A stretch of DNA of 64,000 nt from Stenopsyche tienmushanensis (GCA_008973525.1 WACJ01000125.1:3410001-3474000); one strand, 5' to 3'. Shown: positions 25,150 through 37,594, counted from the first letter of the stretch. Translations and numbers: made by a program. Notes: a model not told the origin generated them from the sequence alone.

Positions 25150-26179
25150 AAGTAGCTCCCATGGTAAAATAAAGTTTGGGCACCATTGCCTTACATCTAT
25201 CAACTATCCTAGTCACCGTCAAATCCACGGAGATCCTGCAAACGACCTGCGAGGACACGCTGAGGAAGGCCAAGGAGTGGCTGATAGGAGCTGATCTGGA
25301 GCTCGCTATCCAAAAAACGGAGGCCTTATTTTTCACAAGACGCAGAAAGCTTGCGCTCCCACCCATGTGGATCGGGGGTTGCGAAATTAAATACTCAAGA
25401 TTCATTCGGTATTTGGGGGTGGAGATTGATGACAAGCTCTGATTCGTCACCCAAACGAAGAAGGCGGCAGCGGAGACGGCCAGCATCACAGAGAATCCAG
25501 CCAGGTTGATGCCCAACATTGGTGGCCCTAAAACAAGCAGGAGGCGACTCTACGGCGAGGTAATGCACTCGGTACTGTTGTACGGCGCGCCGATATGGGC
25601 TGAGGCACTACAAATTGGCACTGACTGCCATACCACCAATCGACCTGCTCGCCAACAAGAGACAGGCAATACAGAAAAGTGAAGACAGGAAAAACGCTAA
25701 TCAATGAACCATGGCGTCGTGGCAATCCCGATGGGATAAATCCGCTAAAGGTTGGTGAACGCACGAGCTATGCTAAGGTGAGTACCTGGGTCAAGTGGTA
25801 GCACAGTCAACTGTGCTACCACTTGACCCAGGGACATCCTACGGGAGGAGCTGGGAATTAGCTCGCTCTCCCCTAGCAACATGGTACCTTCAATGTTAAC
25901 GGATGCTAGGGTATGGAATGCGTGGTGCAAATACACGACGTGTACTATGTGGCGGAAGGAGGATGTTGAATGTATATGACGACGAATAACAGCAGAAGAA
26001 TGACATTCGGAAAGAGACAAATGGAGAGCCCACGAGGGACACATCGCTGTCACTCTTGTGTAATACTTAATTAGTAACCGGGTAGCAGCCGAAGAGGAGG
26101 GGGGTATAGTGGATAAAAATCCCACACTACCACCAAAATGGTGGTATCTTTTGAAGATTCCCCTTTTTGCAAAAAAAAA
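25150..26179 (+). pseudogene. R1-clade-like LINE, RT C-terminus to 3' end (copy B)
   Basis: The frame from 25176 reads TILVTVKSTEIL and continues TEALFFTRRRKLALPPMWIG and RYLGVEIDDKL to a TGA at 25440-25442. Beyond the TGA the same frame carries FVTQTKKAAAETASI and VLLYGAPIWAEAL. These are the thumb and post-RT regions of an R1-type polymerase. The expected YADD just before TILVT is replaced by HLS, so the active site is destroyed. Later pieces (LTAIPPIDLLA, WQSRWDKSAKGW, CYHLTQ) appear in shifted frames. The 3' UTR has six G at about 26098-26104, TATAGTGGATAAAAATCCCA, a stem-loop at 26128-26146, TTTTGAAGATTCCCC and an A-run ending at 26179. Confidence 0.85.
25785..25832. repeat. Perfect 23-bp inverted repeat with 2-nt spacer
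   Basis: The arms 25785-25807 and 25810-25832 are exact reverse complements, separated by CA. The right arm contains GTGCTACCACTTGACCCA and encodes the CYHLTQ motif expected at this point of the LINE. The left arm is therefore the extra, inverted copy. It lies inside the decayed LINE copy B. Confidence 0.9.
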
Positions 26180-26425
26180 GGTTAGGGTAGTAATCTAAAA
26201 AAAAAGTCGTATTCATATTCACTATGTCTACATCCATTACCATTTTTTTCTTGATGAGAAACATTCATAGCCCTACTGGCTTACTTGGAATAACCTTCTC
26301 CAGCACCCGAAAGTCGCTTTCATAAGTAAATAAAGACTTTTATTTTTTGCATGTTACTTAAATATTTCCTATCCTTTTATCAAAAGAAATGGTATTAGTT
26401 TAAACTCGAAAGGCGAAATATCATC

Positions 26426-26680
26426 TGTAGCGTAGGCGATTGACCGCCCCCGTGCAATAATAGCGCTGTTAATCTGAGCAGATTTAATTCGCGAAATTAA
26501 CAGCGACATCTTCCATAGCGCTGCTGAGTCGACATTGCACCTGCAATACCAACTAATTGGTTAGCCTTGACTGCGAGAAGATGTCCTTCTAGCAGCCAGA
26601 TCTTTTGCTCTCTCTCTCTCTCGTGCTGAATAAAAAGTTATCTAGAGAAGAGAGTTGTTCGATGACCCCTATTAACTATT
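26426..26680 (+). repeat. LTR fragment (Gypsy-like family), copy 2
   Basis: It starts TGTAGCGTAGGCGATTGACC like the LTR 5' terminus at 62871 (minus). It continues through GACATTGCACCTGCA, GCAGCCAGATCTTTTGCTCT, a CTCTCTCT tract and GAATAAAAAGTTA, ending near GACCCCTATTAAC. The middle is rearranged compared with the complete LTR, and the 3' third is missing. Confidence 0.7.
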
Positions 26681-26697
26681 TTTCTTCTCTTTTCGAT

Positions 26698-26775
26698 CAT
26701 TTTAAATTGACGTTTCACTTTTCGTGACGTTCAGGCCAATTTGTCCTATCATGACTATAAAAGTTTCATTTTAAA
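26698..26775. repeat. Second copy of the right part of the 2.2-kb repeat
   Basis: GACGTTTCACTTTTCGTGAC and CCAATTTGTCCTATC followed by AAAAGTTTCATTTT match 2332-2405 with scattered differences. The family is unidentified. Confidence 0.5.
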
Positions 26776-29700
26776 AATAATTTAATATATTCTAACATGA
26801 ATAAGCGTGTTTGATATATAATTTATTTTCCGATACTAAGCTTTGATTTTATAAATGATTTTCAAATGCCTTCTGCATTGACGTACATTCATAGCTTCTT
26901 ATAAAAAAATAGTTTTGGATTTTCAGTAAATTACTTTCTTAACCAACTGAAATGAGTATTAAATCATTTATTCAATAAAAATAAGTGTATTCAGCAAGTT
27001 TTGTATACTATACCATGGCAATGCTATTATAAGCCGCCTCGCTAACGGATGGAGTAAGAGGATTTCTGGTCCAAACTGAGTCTTCAACTTCTCAATGAGT
27101 GCACATGAGCGGTTGTATGTTGAACTCAATACAGACTGAATTGCTTCAGTTGAATTAAGATTTATTGGTGTCCACTTATTGTCAGTTAGACCGTCGGGTA
27201 TTCACTACAGAAATTGATTCACTTAAAATAATTCAAGGAAAAAGCCATTACCGTTGTATCTATCTAAGCGCATAGTTTTCATTTATGTCAAATGAGAAGA
27301 TATATTTATTTTCTTCTGTGAAAATCAACATTGATATACATGTACGAATTTAATTAATTTAAGCAAAAATACTATGAATTTCAAATATGATAATTTATGG
27401 AATCGAATCCCTTTTAAAAATGTTAAAAATAAATATAGTATTGATCACTTTGATCTCCATGTCCACCATCGGTGGCTGACACTGAGTAATTTCAATTACG
27501 ACGGTCAAACTTAGTTTCGTGTTGCCGTTTTGCGCTGTATCGAAGTATTGACGGTCAAAGTGCTAATCAACGATTAGAGAGAAATGTCAAAGGTTGCCCA
27601 TCGCTAATAATCTTCAAGATTTCATACTTGGCTTAAATTGAAATTAAAAACTACATCATTTTCCCAATTAAACGGCACCCGTCTAAAATTCAATTCTTAT
27701 GTAGATTCCGCAGACAAAAAAATCACCACGAGGTAATAGATTCATTTTCCGCTCTTTCGCGGTGCAATCAAGCCCTTTTATTATTTCACTCCGTTCTTTC
27801 ATCCCCGGAATGAGGAAAATGGAAATTCCCCGCGATTTATTTATTTATTTATTTTTCAGAGGAGCAGGTTTAAAATAGAGCTCTTAATTGTAGCACTTGG
27901 ACTATTATTTCAGTGCTACGGCAGCCGAGCCGTATATTTGCATAGTGTCTACGTCATTTGTTTTGTGTACAAAATTTATACGACCTGAGATTCATTGTGA
28001 TTTCTAAGTATTGTTTTAGGGCGGAAAGAGTAGGTTGGATAGCGTTCAAATTTCACTATACGGGCTTTAACTTTATTTGTCTAGTTTGTGCTCGTTATAC
28101 AAGATGATTACATGTACATACACACGGCCGTACAAAATTTGGGAAGGACGTATTAGAGCAAGGAAGACAAATTTATAGTCTGGCTAAATCAGGTAAGATA
28201 CAATTTTTTTAAAATAAAATCCCTTTTTATGTCGTTTTATATGATTTATGAACAAGATAAACAAACAATAAAGTAGATGATCGGGTATCACTGAGACAGC
28301 GGTTTGTTTTATTATTCAGTTTTTTTAAAATTTAAATTTGATTCGATTTTCTTAAATAAAAGTCGACCAAGAGTCTTGGACGCGGGAAGTTACGTTCTTC
28401 TAGCAGACTACCCCGATCTTATAATTGTAGTATTGAACTCAATAAATAAAGGCCATAACGAAGAACAAATACCCTTAAGCTTTAAAAGTCAAACGAAAAT
28501 ATGCAAATAATGAGTTTATTACCATATAATTTCATTTTATTGTCTCCAAGTTTCTGCAATAACGCCATACACATCAAAATAATCCTGCAAATTGAGACAA
28601 AGCTTTGTGAGCTTAATTGTAATTATATAGGGTAGTTTTATTCATTATCGATTTATAGCAGCTTTTGAGCTATCTTTCAACTTAATTTCTTAAAATTACC
28701 AGTTCTAAAGCCAATATATATACAATACATACAATACATTTTGCATCATTCATCTATCGTTTATGGAAACGAATATAAATTCACTTCGTATAGATGTACC
28801 AAATATCTATCGCTGAAAATGATGGCACTTATGCCCATAAACTTAACAAAGGATCATCCAAATACAACGCCTATTTGTCAATACTATATAATGTTCACAC
28901 GTGACGTCTTTTCAAATGATATAAGCCATTTTTTTTTTAGTAGAAGATAGTACAATTTCAATCATGGACTGGTATACATTGCAAAAAAAGCGTTTACTCA
29001 TGATTGAACAACAAACGAAAAGTCCATTATTTTCAAGCATTTTTTTTTTTAGCTATGACGTTAAAAATATTTTGATGTGTCTGATGTATTTTTCCAGCAA
29101 GATACATATCACACAAATCGAGAAAACAGTACCAAAAAAAATCTAGGCGTCACATTTGGATGATTCGTTATTATATTAATGTCTATGTTTGAGATGTTTC
29201 CTAACGATCATCCATTTTTCTGAATGAACTACGTGAATCATCTTGTATTTAAAGCCTTTATGGAGAGAGGATGTATCTTAAGGGGTCGATTATCCCCGGG
29301 GATGCCACAACAGCTTTAATTGAGTGAACAATCATAGCATTTGATTATGCGGATGCTGTAATTTGTTCCTTTGTCTAATGACTTAATGATTAGAATACTA
29401 TATTATAATATTTTTATGATTTATATATGGATATACTTTGAAATTACAGATAAAATACTTCTACAGCGCTTAAAAATTTGATTGCATACATATAATAAAA
29501 TATTTTTTAGTATCTGAATATGGGAGCTAAAATAAAAGTGAGAGCTGCTATATATTTGGATTAGTAAAAATAAGAAGTATGAATAGACTTAAAAATAGAC
29601 GAGTTATACTCGGTGATATTTTTGTGTCAGAAAAAGAGGGATTTGCGAATGAGGTCAGGAATCTCCAGGCTATTCTTTGATGTGGAAAAAGATTTGATGC

Positions 29701-30543
29701 GAACCATCTGAGTTACAATGAAAGTTAAAAGACAAAAAACGTGTTAATATTTCTGTATTGCGATTTTGTGTTTCGTTTTGGAATGACTGGAAATAAATAT
29801 CGGAAACAGGTAACGTTTCCATTCCGTAATGGCCGATCAGTTTCAAGTGTTGCAGTGTATTTTTAAAGTCCATTGTTTCGTCCAAGGACTCTGGAACTAC
29901 GGCGGAAGTCAGGAAGTGAGTCGTTCCGCTTTTCTTTATTTTCTTACCGGAAAAATCGAGGGGCAATACGTTCTGTTGCAAAACTTCCGGGAAACAAGCA
30001 GCCCTAAAGTCGCAATTGACGTCCGTCACATACACATGCCGGCTCTGTAAAGTGCTCAACTTTCGACAAAAGCAATAGGGCTGTGACTTCATCCAGCCAG
30101 GATAATGGCTGGGAGCAGTCTTTTTCGCCCTGTTTTGTATGGCCAGAGGGATAAATAAAAATGTACCCATGTGTGCCAAGGAAACGAACGGTCGTATCTT
30201 CCGATATGCTAAAATATTGTAAAGTGGAGTAGAATCAATGCTATCCATAAGAATAAAAAGAGCACTGTTAGAATAATATCTCTTCAATATATGCATGAGT
30301 GTATGAAAAATTACACGAGCATTCAATACAAGCGTATAAATAAACTACCCTTATGAAATATACTCAATCATTTTAGATTACCACTGTTATATACAAATTT
30401 TCAAGCAGAATAAGTGGACTTTTTCTTGAAATTAAAGTATGATATCACAAAATATATCTGCTATGTTCATATGTAACACATTATCAAACGCTCATATTAT
30501 GTCTATTCATACCGTTTAACGATCGTTTGATTTCACCTTTGCA
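26776..30543. other. Long unassigned stretch
   Basis: It contains an (ATTT)n microsatellite at about 27836-27856 and GC-balanced blocks at 27690-27990 and 29270-29320. Only short frames without motifs are seen, except the longer minus-strand frame listed separately at 29670-30326. No repeats shared with the rest of the window were noticed. Confidence 0.4.
29670..30326 (-). other. Unrecognised 218-codon open frame
   Basis: At 218 codons this is one of the longest frames in the window outside identified elements, and its GC content is above the local average. The product would be basic and contains GKKIKKSGTTHFLTSAVVP and HLKLIGHYGMETLPVSD. I recognise no family, no signal peptide and no zinc-binding pattern. 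No clear splice sites or promoter stand out. It may be an exon, part of an unknown element, or chance. Confidence 0.2.
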
Positions 30544-30788
30544 TAGGATGTTTGACAAATGAACTAACATATATTTTTAGGGGGTTAAGGGAGTATTTTT
30601 CTACGTTTTACACATAGGCCCTATGTTCTAAGTGTCAGGGTTGTCAAAATAGATTTTTTTTCAGAATGTTGAAAACAAATATTATTTCGATAACCCTGAC
30701 ACATAAGACATAGGGCCTATACGTAGCAAAAGATCCCCTTAATCCCCAATAATAAAAAAATGTCGGTCCATATGCAAAACACCCTGTA
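30544..30788. mobile_element. Foldback MITE, copy 1
   Basis: Nearly the whole element is two inverted arms of about 105 bases. The outer end on the right reads (minus) ACAGGGTGTTTTGCATATGG, and the left end is a degraded version, AGGATGTTTGACAAATGAAC. The inner arms share AGGCCCTATGT and GTGTCAGGGTT. A related element lies at 39754-39979. Ends of the type ACAGGGTGTTT are common in arthropod MITEs, as general knowledge. It has no coding capacity. A TATATATA tract flanks the right end. Confidence 0.8.
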
Positions 30789-30953
30789 TATATATATGTA
30801 TATATAAACGCCGGTCAATAAAATTGTTGTTAACTCTGTAACCATGAGTCTATTAGAGTTAGAGTTTGAAGTGAGTCTGGTGGGTTGAATTTTTACTGTT
30901 TCGGCCATCGCCGCGTCTATTCATGATCCACGAAATTGAACTTCGCCTCATAT

Positions 30954-31030
30954 TGAACGCATTTGTAGTGAGATCGTCATTTTTTGTATGAAAAATGACT
31001 GCATAATGCAGACGTGTCCGCCAACGCATT
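30954..31030. repeat. Half-copy of the 16.3-kb foldback
   Basis: CGTCATTTTTTGTATGAAAA through CATAATGCAGACGTGTCC matches the centre and right arm of 16307-16395. The left arm has diverged, leaving traces such as TTGAACGCATTTG. Confidence 0.6.
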
Positions 31031-33409
31031 GAAAATGAATAATAATTAAGCGAATTCTATGCCTAATTGTCTCGCAAATCTTTCAAGCTTTTTTTAACGT
31101 CATATATAAGAGATGAGCAGCTGTTAAAGATAAAATCCTTCATTTCTTCGAGAAGAACTTAAAGTGTCGTAAGTAGAAGTGATGTAGAAAGGGGGTTTGT
31201 TTTACTGATGCGACCCCCATTAGAGACGCATTTGATAAGGGCGCCAATCAGGTACAATCACGCTTTGAATTAATTCTTCCCATCCAAATATGTATTTATA
31301 TTTTGGAATTAACTATATTTATAAACAAAAACTTATAGATAGCCCTGCCCATCTTTCTTAAATAAAACTTCTATTTAAAAGATTTTATTTTAATTCGACC
31401 ATAAATAGATCGTTTACATATTTAGATAAGATGAATATTATAACAATCTATGAATCTGACAACAGCTATTTAAATAACCTTATCAGATTATAATCCGATG
31501 GAAACATCAAATAAATGTAGCTTATCCCTACTATTTCATATGGAGATTCCCTATATCTGATAACGTTTAAAGCATCTGGAAATCTGCTCAGGATTTACTT
31601 ATCGAATTTTAAAGGATATATATTTTACAAAAATAATCATCTTAAAGAAGAGCTCACCTCTTGATTGTTCCTGTGATCTATGTATTATACAAATGTTGTA
31701 TATTTATCTATCCCTTGATTTAAAGTATAATAAAGTGTTAATTGGGGTGAATTTTGAGAGGTCAGGTGAGAGGTTTGAGAAATCGTCTATGATTATGTGA
31801 TTTTTTTATTTTGTTTAGGATAAATTTATTTTATGGATTAGGGATGTCTGTTAGTCTATTCACCATGGGCATGAACGAAATTCCAGAAACATGCAAGCGG
31901 AAATGACCTTCCTATCAATCGTTCGCTTTCTGAATACATAAATATCAATCTTTCTGACAGGCTCTCGTTCATCGATTTGTTCTTCGGCGGAAATTCCCGT
32001 TTCGAAAATAGGAATAATGAAAATTATTTCCACGTGCCGGGAATAAAAACGGCAGCGTATACGAGCATATAAATCTGCTTATTGACCGAGTCATTGTTGG
32101 CCTCTATTCAGCTATTCGTTTCAATTAGTTTTATATCTCAATAGCTCCGCGGGTTAAGCGGTCAGAGTTCACGTATTGAGTAACACATAACACTTGCTGT
32201 TTATAACCACTTAGCCACTGAAATTATTTTTGTTGCTACCATAAAAATTACGGGCATCTGGCGCCGACTTTACTTCACAATCCACAGCAGACACACGGAC
32301 ACACAGACGAACACGGTCATAAAAACGTTTTATGGCGTACGCGGGGGCAGCCTTCACCAGGATTTACTCCGTCTAGCTGAAATAATGGCTCGGCGTTCCT
32401 TTCACGTTATGCACATTTTTGCCCTTAAATGTTCATCAAACGCTGGTGACACATAAATTTGAGAATCTATGGTCGGATGGTTAACGATTCTACCATTAAT
32501 TTCACACCTTGAAACGATGAACTTGTTTGTCTTTGCACAAGCAAAAATTACCGTGAAAGTTGAATACATAGTTGAGTAAAGTAGTTTGGATCCCAGAATA
32601 TGACAAAATCCAATTGCTTAATATAAAAAATCATTTGAAGGCGAAAGAAGTTTAATTATTTAAGAAAAGATAAAAATACAATTAAAAAATAGATAAATAA
32701 AACACTAAAAATTTCGAGTGTTTCGTCATTCAGTCTGGATCTGATTTTGGTAGTCAGGCAACTTGCTGCTGAAAGTGCATGCTCGTTGGAGGTAACGTCA
32801 TCAGATATTTAAATGCTAGTTCGAGTTGATGACCGCATGAGACCCCATTTTCGTATAACACCATCAATGTGACCGATACAATTCCTATCTGCTGAGACAC
32901 GGACTAAAACTCGCAAAATTCCCGATTTCCTGAAAAACTATTTATTTCCATCGCTGCAGATGAATACTTATATACTAAAATATTTTAATATGATTCGCAA
33001 TTATATTACGGAGGAATACAAAATATCTGAAGCCCGTATCTATTATATTTCATATCGATATTCCCATTATTAGAGTCTAGGTGTAGTAAATACATCACCG
33101 GTAGGGAAATGACAATATAACAATTTGAAAAACATATATGTACTGTATATATGTATACATAGATTAGACTAGGCGTCGTCTAAGCTCGTTAAAATGTTAA
33201 AATATACTAAGTTAAAATGGCAAGTGTGTTGATTTATGAGAAATATTCAGAATGTAAGTGTACTGTGACCATAACACGCTGTGATTTTGTGTTTTTTGAG
33301 GGTTGGCAATACTGAATGGTAGAAGGAGTCCTCCTGACAGAGCGAGCATCTTAGAAATATGATGATATTTAAATTCACGTTGTAGTGTTTAGCTGCGTGA
33401 AAGATGTCG
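31031..33409. other. AT-rich stretch, no gene seen
   Basis: No open frame of 60 codons or more occurs. At 33056-33080 a 21-base match to 17753-17773 is seen. No RNA gene is visible; GCTCCGCGGGTTAAGCGG near 32143 is tRNA-like only superficially. Confidence 0.4.
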
Positions 33410-34440
33410 ATAAGAAATCCCACCAAGTTCTGTGATCCGCTTGACTTGAAGCGACTTGAATTGGAAGATGAGAACTTTCTGAGCTCTTTTGTGACTGGAG
33501 ATGAAATGTAGATGGCTCATTAGATGCCTGAATCCAAAAAACAGTCATCACAGTGAGTGCTAATTCCTCATCTTCTATAAAAGTCAAAACCATGGTCTCA
33601 GTGTTTTGGGACCGAAAAGGTTTTGGTCAAATTTCTACCTCAGGAAGAGAAAATCAATGCACAACAACACTGTGAGAACCTAAAAGAACTCAAAAGAAGC
33701 ATTTAAAACAGAAGGAGGGGGAATTGACAGACGCAGATAGCGACTAACGAGCGTGGAGGGTCTTTAATGTACGATCCTATTATCGGCGCTGCTGTGCGGT
33801 ATGTTCTGGGTTTCCCCGGACTAGCCACACAGAGATAATCTTCCACTCTTTTGGCTCGCGCCCTCCAGAGGAGGCGAGATTTACGTAGGAAGACCAGCTT
33901 CAGATTACGTGCACCTGAAGATGCGTTGGAGGATGAAAGATAAAGGTTACGTTAAGTTCAAAGGAACTACTAACGCGGGTTCATTCGTTCGTCACCACGA
34001 GTCCAACCTCAGTTTGAAGGAGGCTGCAGCAGATGAAGAACTGCAGGGGCTAGTCCTTTTCCATGGTACTCGAATCTAAGCACAGAGACGAGTCGTTGTT
34101 CGAGCAGTCTAAATCCGTTCTCCCCTTTATGCAATAGGCTGTTGAGGATAGTGGTCATGCCTTGACACAGACTTCACCAACTTTTGTAATCAGCAGTTCC
34201 ACATATCCTTTTACGGGTATGCAGCACAGGGTGACCTGCATACACAACGTATGTTATTTAAGATACCTCAGCAGCGTTTTATCGATTTCCTGAAGCACAC
34301 ATAGGTGGAATTAAATTTTCAACCAACGAGCAGGAAGAGGTTTTAAAGTGGGGAACGCAGCTGACAGGAAAATTCTTCAAGGAGGCGCTTCGAAGATGCG
34401 CATTGAACAGGAAGTCAATTATCCATCAAGTGTACTAACA
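33410..34440 (+). pseudogene. Mariner transposase remnant interrupted by another repeat
   Basis: The first part (about 33410-33737) reads DLKRLELEDENFLSSFVTGD, with the first catalytic Asp in TGDE. Then come PESKKQSSQ and, in other frames, VFWDRKG, KINAQQHCENLKELKRS and NRRRG. Stops and frameshifts interrupt it. The transposase resumes near 34275 with FYRFPEAHIGGIKFSTNEQE and LKWGTQLTGKFFKEAL, the usual C-terminal part (GG.RFSTNEEV). Between them lies a repeat unrelated to mariner, found again at 51.7 and 55.2 kb. The second and third catalytic Asp regions, about 60 residues, are missing. The subfamily is not resolved. Confidence 0.75.
33738..34290 (+). repeat. Unclassified repeat family, copy 1 (inside mariner)
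   Basis: It is similar to 51654-52235 and, inverted, to 55241-55800. Shared landmarks are GGAGGCTGCAGCAGATGA, GAACTGCAGGG, GGTACTCG, AGGCTGTTGA and CAGGGTGACCTGCA. At copy 3 a gag-like frame follows about 50 bases downstream, so this may be the LTR or leader of an LTR retrotransposon. That interpretation is not proven, and I could not define LTR ends or a primer site. Confidence 0.65.
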
Positions 34441-36936
34441 ATATCTTTCAAAAAAAAATTTTTTTAACAATCTATCCTTTGGGGGACATTCAGTTCTTAT
34501 TGTGACGTTTCTGGCTCGTGTAGGTCCCCATTCATTAATGAGGACCTAACATTCATTAATTCAAAAAATATAAAAAGAAGAAAAAAATATAAAATTCTAG
34601 TACACTTACTTTCTGAATATTCTTCGTATTTGAATTATTGTTATTAAAAATAGTCCAATTTACAGATTGGGAATGAAATCTATGAAAAATAATTAAAAAG
34701 AGGATTAGATTATGTTTTAAATACTTGAATTATACATTATAGTGTATTTGATGCATCTAATACATAGCCTGGCTCGCTTGTAAGAGAATTTATATTTTTA
34801 TCAAGTATGTGGATTTTATTAATTTATAACAAATTTATATACTAATTCAGCAAAGATTGGTGTTCTATATAAAAAAAAAACCAAATCTTTTTCCTTAGCA
34901 ATATTGTTTGGAATGGCGTAACGTTTTCATCCACAATTTACATAATCGCAGGGGTAGCGTATATTAATAAATTCTACCGCAAAGCTTGAGAACTCCTGCC
35001 CTAAGTGATTTATCATTCACACTCTTAACACTGGAGTAAGCATACAGCACTTGCGGGAATAAAAAAGAATCTTCCGTCTCCAAGTTTTTATTTTTCAAGC
35101 GAAAATAAAAACAATATATATGGTTGCGCGGGCTTAATAAAATGTTTTCATAATATAATACAATTTTTTGCCTCTTCGCCATAAGATTTTCAATGTTTAT
35201 GGCTGTGTTACGGTGTACGGGTGAGGGGATAATTTTTTGGAAAATTTATATGACGATTTTCTCATTTTCAAAGGATCGCAGCATCCAAGCGAGCATCTCA
35301 GGGCAAAATTTACATCAATTAATCGCATTAAAAATAAATACTTTAAAAATATTATCAGAATTTAATTACACGTTTTATAAATTGTTTGTATTTAAACGTA
35401 AATAAAATCTATTTTCCGGGAATATTCGGAAAAGTCTTTCCGAAAAGTGGCTCGTACAGATAATTATATACAAATAATCGAGCCGCTTCGTATTTATTCA
35501 CCAAATATTTAAGAGTATTTGTTGTTATTTCGATTGTGGATTTTTTCAATATTGACCTTTGTTAGGGCTTAAATATATTATATAAAACATTACAGAGAGT
35601 GAATTTTCCAATGCTCATATTACGTGTAGTACATTTTCCAACAAAAATGGCAAATCCAAAAAAGACGTCTTTACATATTGGAGTGTACTTAAAATAATTC
35701 GAACAGCTTTCAACATTACGACGAATTATTTTGATATAAATTATAAATTATTTTTTGCCGGAAAATCCCGGAAAACGGCATAATTAACACATTAAATTTA
35801 GGCCACGGTAATTTTTAAAGCTTTCTTTGCAAAGGCACAAATCTTCCTAATTAGTTAAAAAGACAACGAAACACACGCTGTTTCCTTATTTTTCTGAATA
35901 ATGTGGCACGCAAAATAATTATGGCTTTAAATTGCTGAAAATAAAAAAAATAAATAAAACATATATTGTATAAATCATATATATTAAAAAAAAACGGAAA
36001 ATAATCAAATTCAAATTTTTCCTATGCTAACTTTTCAGGATTTTCTTCTAGTGTTATCCTGTAGAAGTATTATTAATTTCTTACATAATTGACAATATAA
36101 TAGGGTTTAAATAATTTAAAATTTATTTCTCCGGCTATTTATTAGGCCGAGTCAAAAATAATTGCCGATTTTTTTTCAAACATTTATTATTCTATTAAAT
36201 ATTCACCATTATAAGTGATTACTTTCTCTCATTTTATTAGTAAATTATCAATACTAAAATATTAGCTATCAATGCTAAATTTTTGAAAATTTTCTTTATT
36301 GCCTTTACTAATATTATGTGGTACTCACACACTCCATTTACAAACCATCGTCAATTTTTTCAAAGTGTTAACAAATTGTTGATTTCCAACTGTCTGTTCA
36401 CTTACTGCTCTTTAACCGTACATATCGCATATTTTTTAGCCGTAGCCGTACCACTTTTGCCTTATTTAAAGTCTCAAAGCAATATATACAGAAAATACAC
36501 TTTTTGATCTTGCACTTTACGGGTTAAAAAAATACTTAAACATAAGATATGACACAGTCAAATGTTGTTAAAAGACTGATAGTCTTCATACCCATCTAAT
36601 GATATCATAAACTTATCAATAAAGATGACTCAATAAGGATAAAACCGAATAAATATAACGGCTTCTTTTCGCCGGCAGCTATTTATGACTCAACCTGATA
36701 TTATCATATAATACCATTATGCAGTGCGCATTTAATAGATGAGTTAATCATTTGAACCAACAAATATATATATTTTTGGTTCTTGCTCTTGTGCGGTTAA
36801 CGACAATTCATGGAGAACCCCATCCCATCTATAGTTTAATGCTATTGAATGGTTTTGATTTATAGATTATTTTTTTCAGTTTTTCTAATACAAAATATTC
36901 CTATTCAAATCTTACCAAAAAGTTTTCCAAACTATA
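34441..36936. other. AT-rich stretch with small repeats
   Basis: A small hairpin (TAGGTCC ... GGACCTA) is at about 34522-34549. The match to 20922-20985 is at 36665-36720. Short frames only, none recognised. Confidence 0.4.
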
Positions 36937-37594
36937 CACTCAAACTTATTTTTGTGCGATTTCGAAGTTATGCGATTTTTTTAAAGCGTTTTTTTTTAAA
37001 TTTTATAAAGAATATATATCGTGATATTTTGGATGAAATAGGAAATAAATAATCTTAAGGAAATAAATAATTTAAATAAACACTAACCGAAATTTGGAAA
37101 AAAAATATAATTTATGTGACTGTGTAAATCATATTGCATTTGCTATAGCTGAATTACGACCCCGCCCTTTATTCTGGTTTAGATTTTTGAAAAAAAAATA
37201 GTTTCGTTTGCATTTTTCTAATTTTTTTACTTTAAAAAATATATTTTCCAAAAGAAATTTCCAAAGCTATTTTTTAACTATTTAAAAAAAAAATTAAAAC
37301 TGACAAAATAAGACCCAAAAATGAGTGAATTTTTTTTAGCAGTAGCCATTTTGTGATTATTTTTTAATTAGGAACTATAGCGACATCTTTTTTACTAATT
37401 GTGAATTATATTGCAATTTCGAATCATATCTAAAAATGTTATTTTTTAATTGCATTATTCTTTTCCAGTTTTTTATAACCTTTTTTATGCGACTTTATAT
37501 AGCTGTTTAAAAGTTATGCGACTTATTTTTGTGCGATTTTCCGCGGAACGCATCTATTGCACAAAAAAAACCGCGGCAACGCACGGTTTAAGTG
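36937..37594. mobile_element. TA-flanked inverted-repeat element, copy 2 (pogo/Tc1-like)
   Basis: It starts CACTCAAACTTATTTTTGTG and ends GGTTTAAGTG, so the terminal inverted repeat is CACTYAAAC. TA dinucleotides lie immediately outside at 36935-36936 and 37595-37596. TTTTTGTGCGATTTCGAAGT near the left end and TTTGTGCGATTTTCCGCGG near the right end are subterminal repeats. It has the same family structure as 13608-14456 and no transposase motif in any frame. Confidence 0.75.

Noticed and set aside
32136..32170. tRNA-like GCTCCGCGGGTTAAGCGG
   Set aside because: No matching acceptor arm or T-loop downstream at the proper distance.
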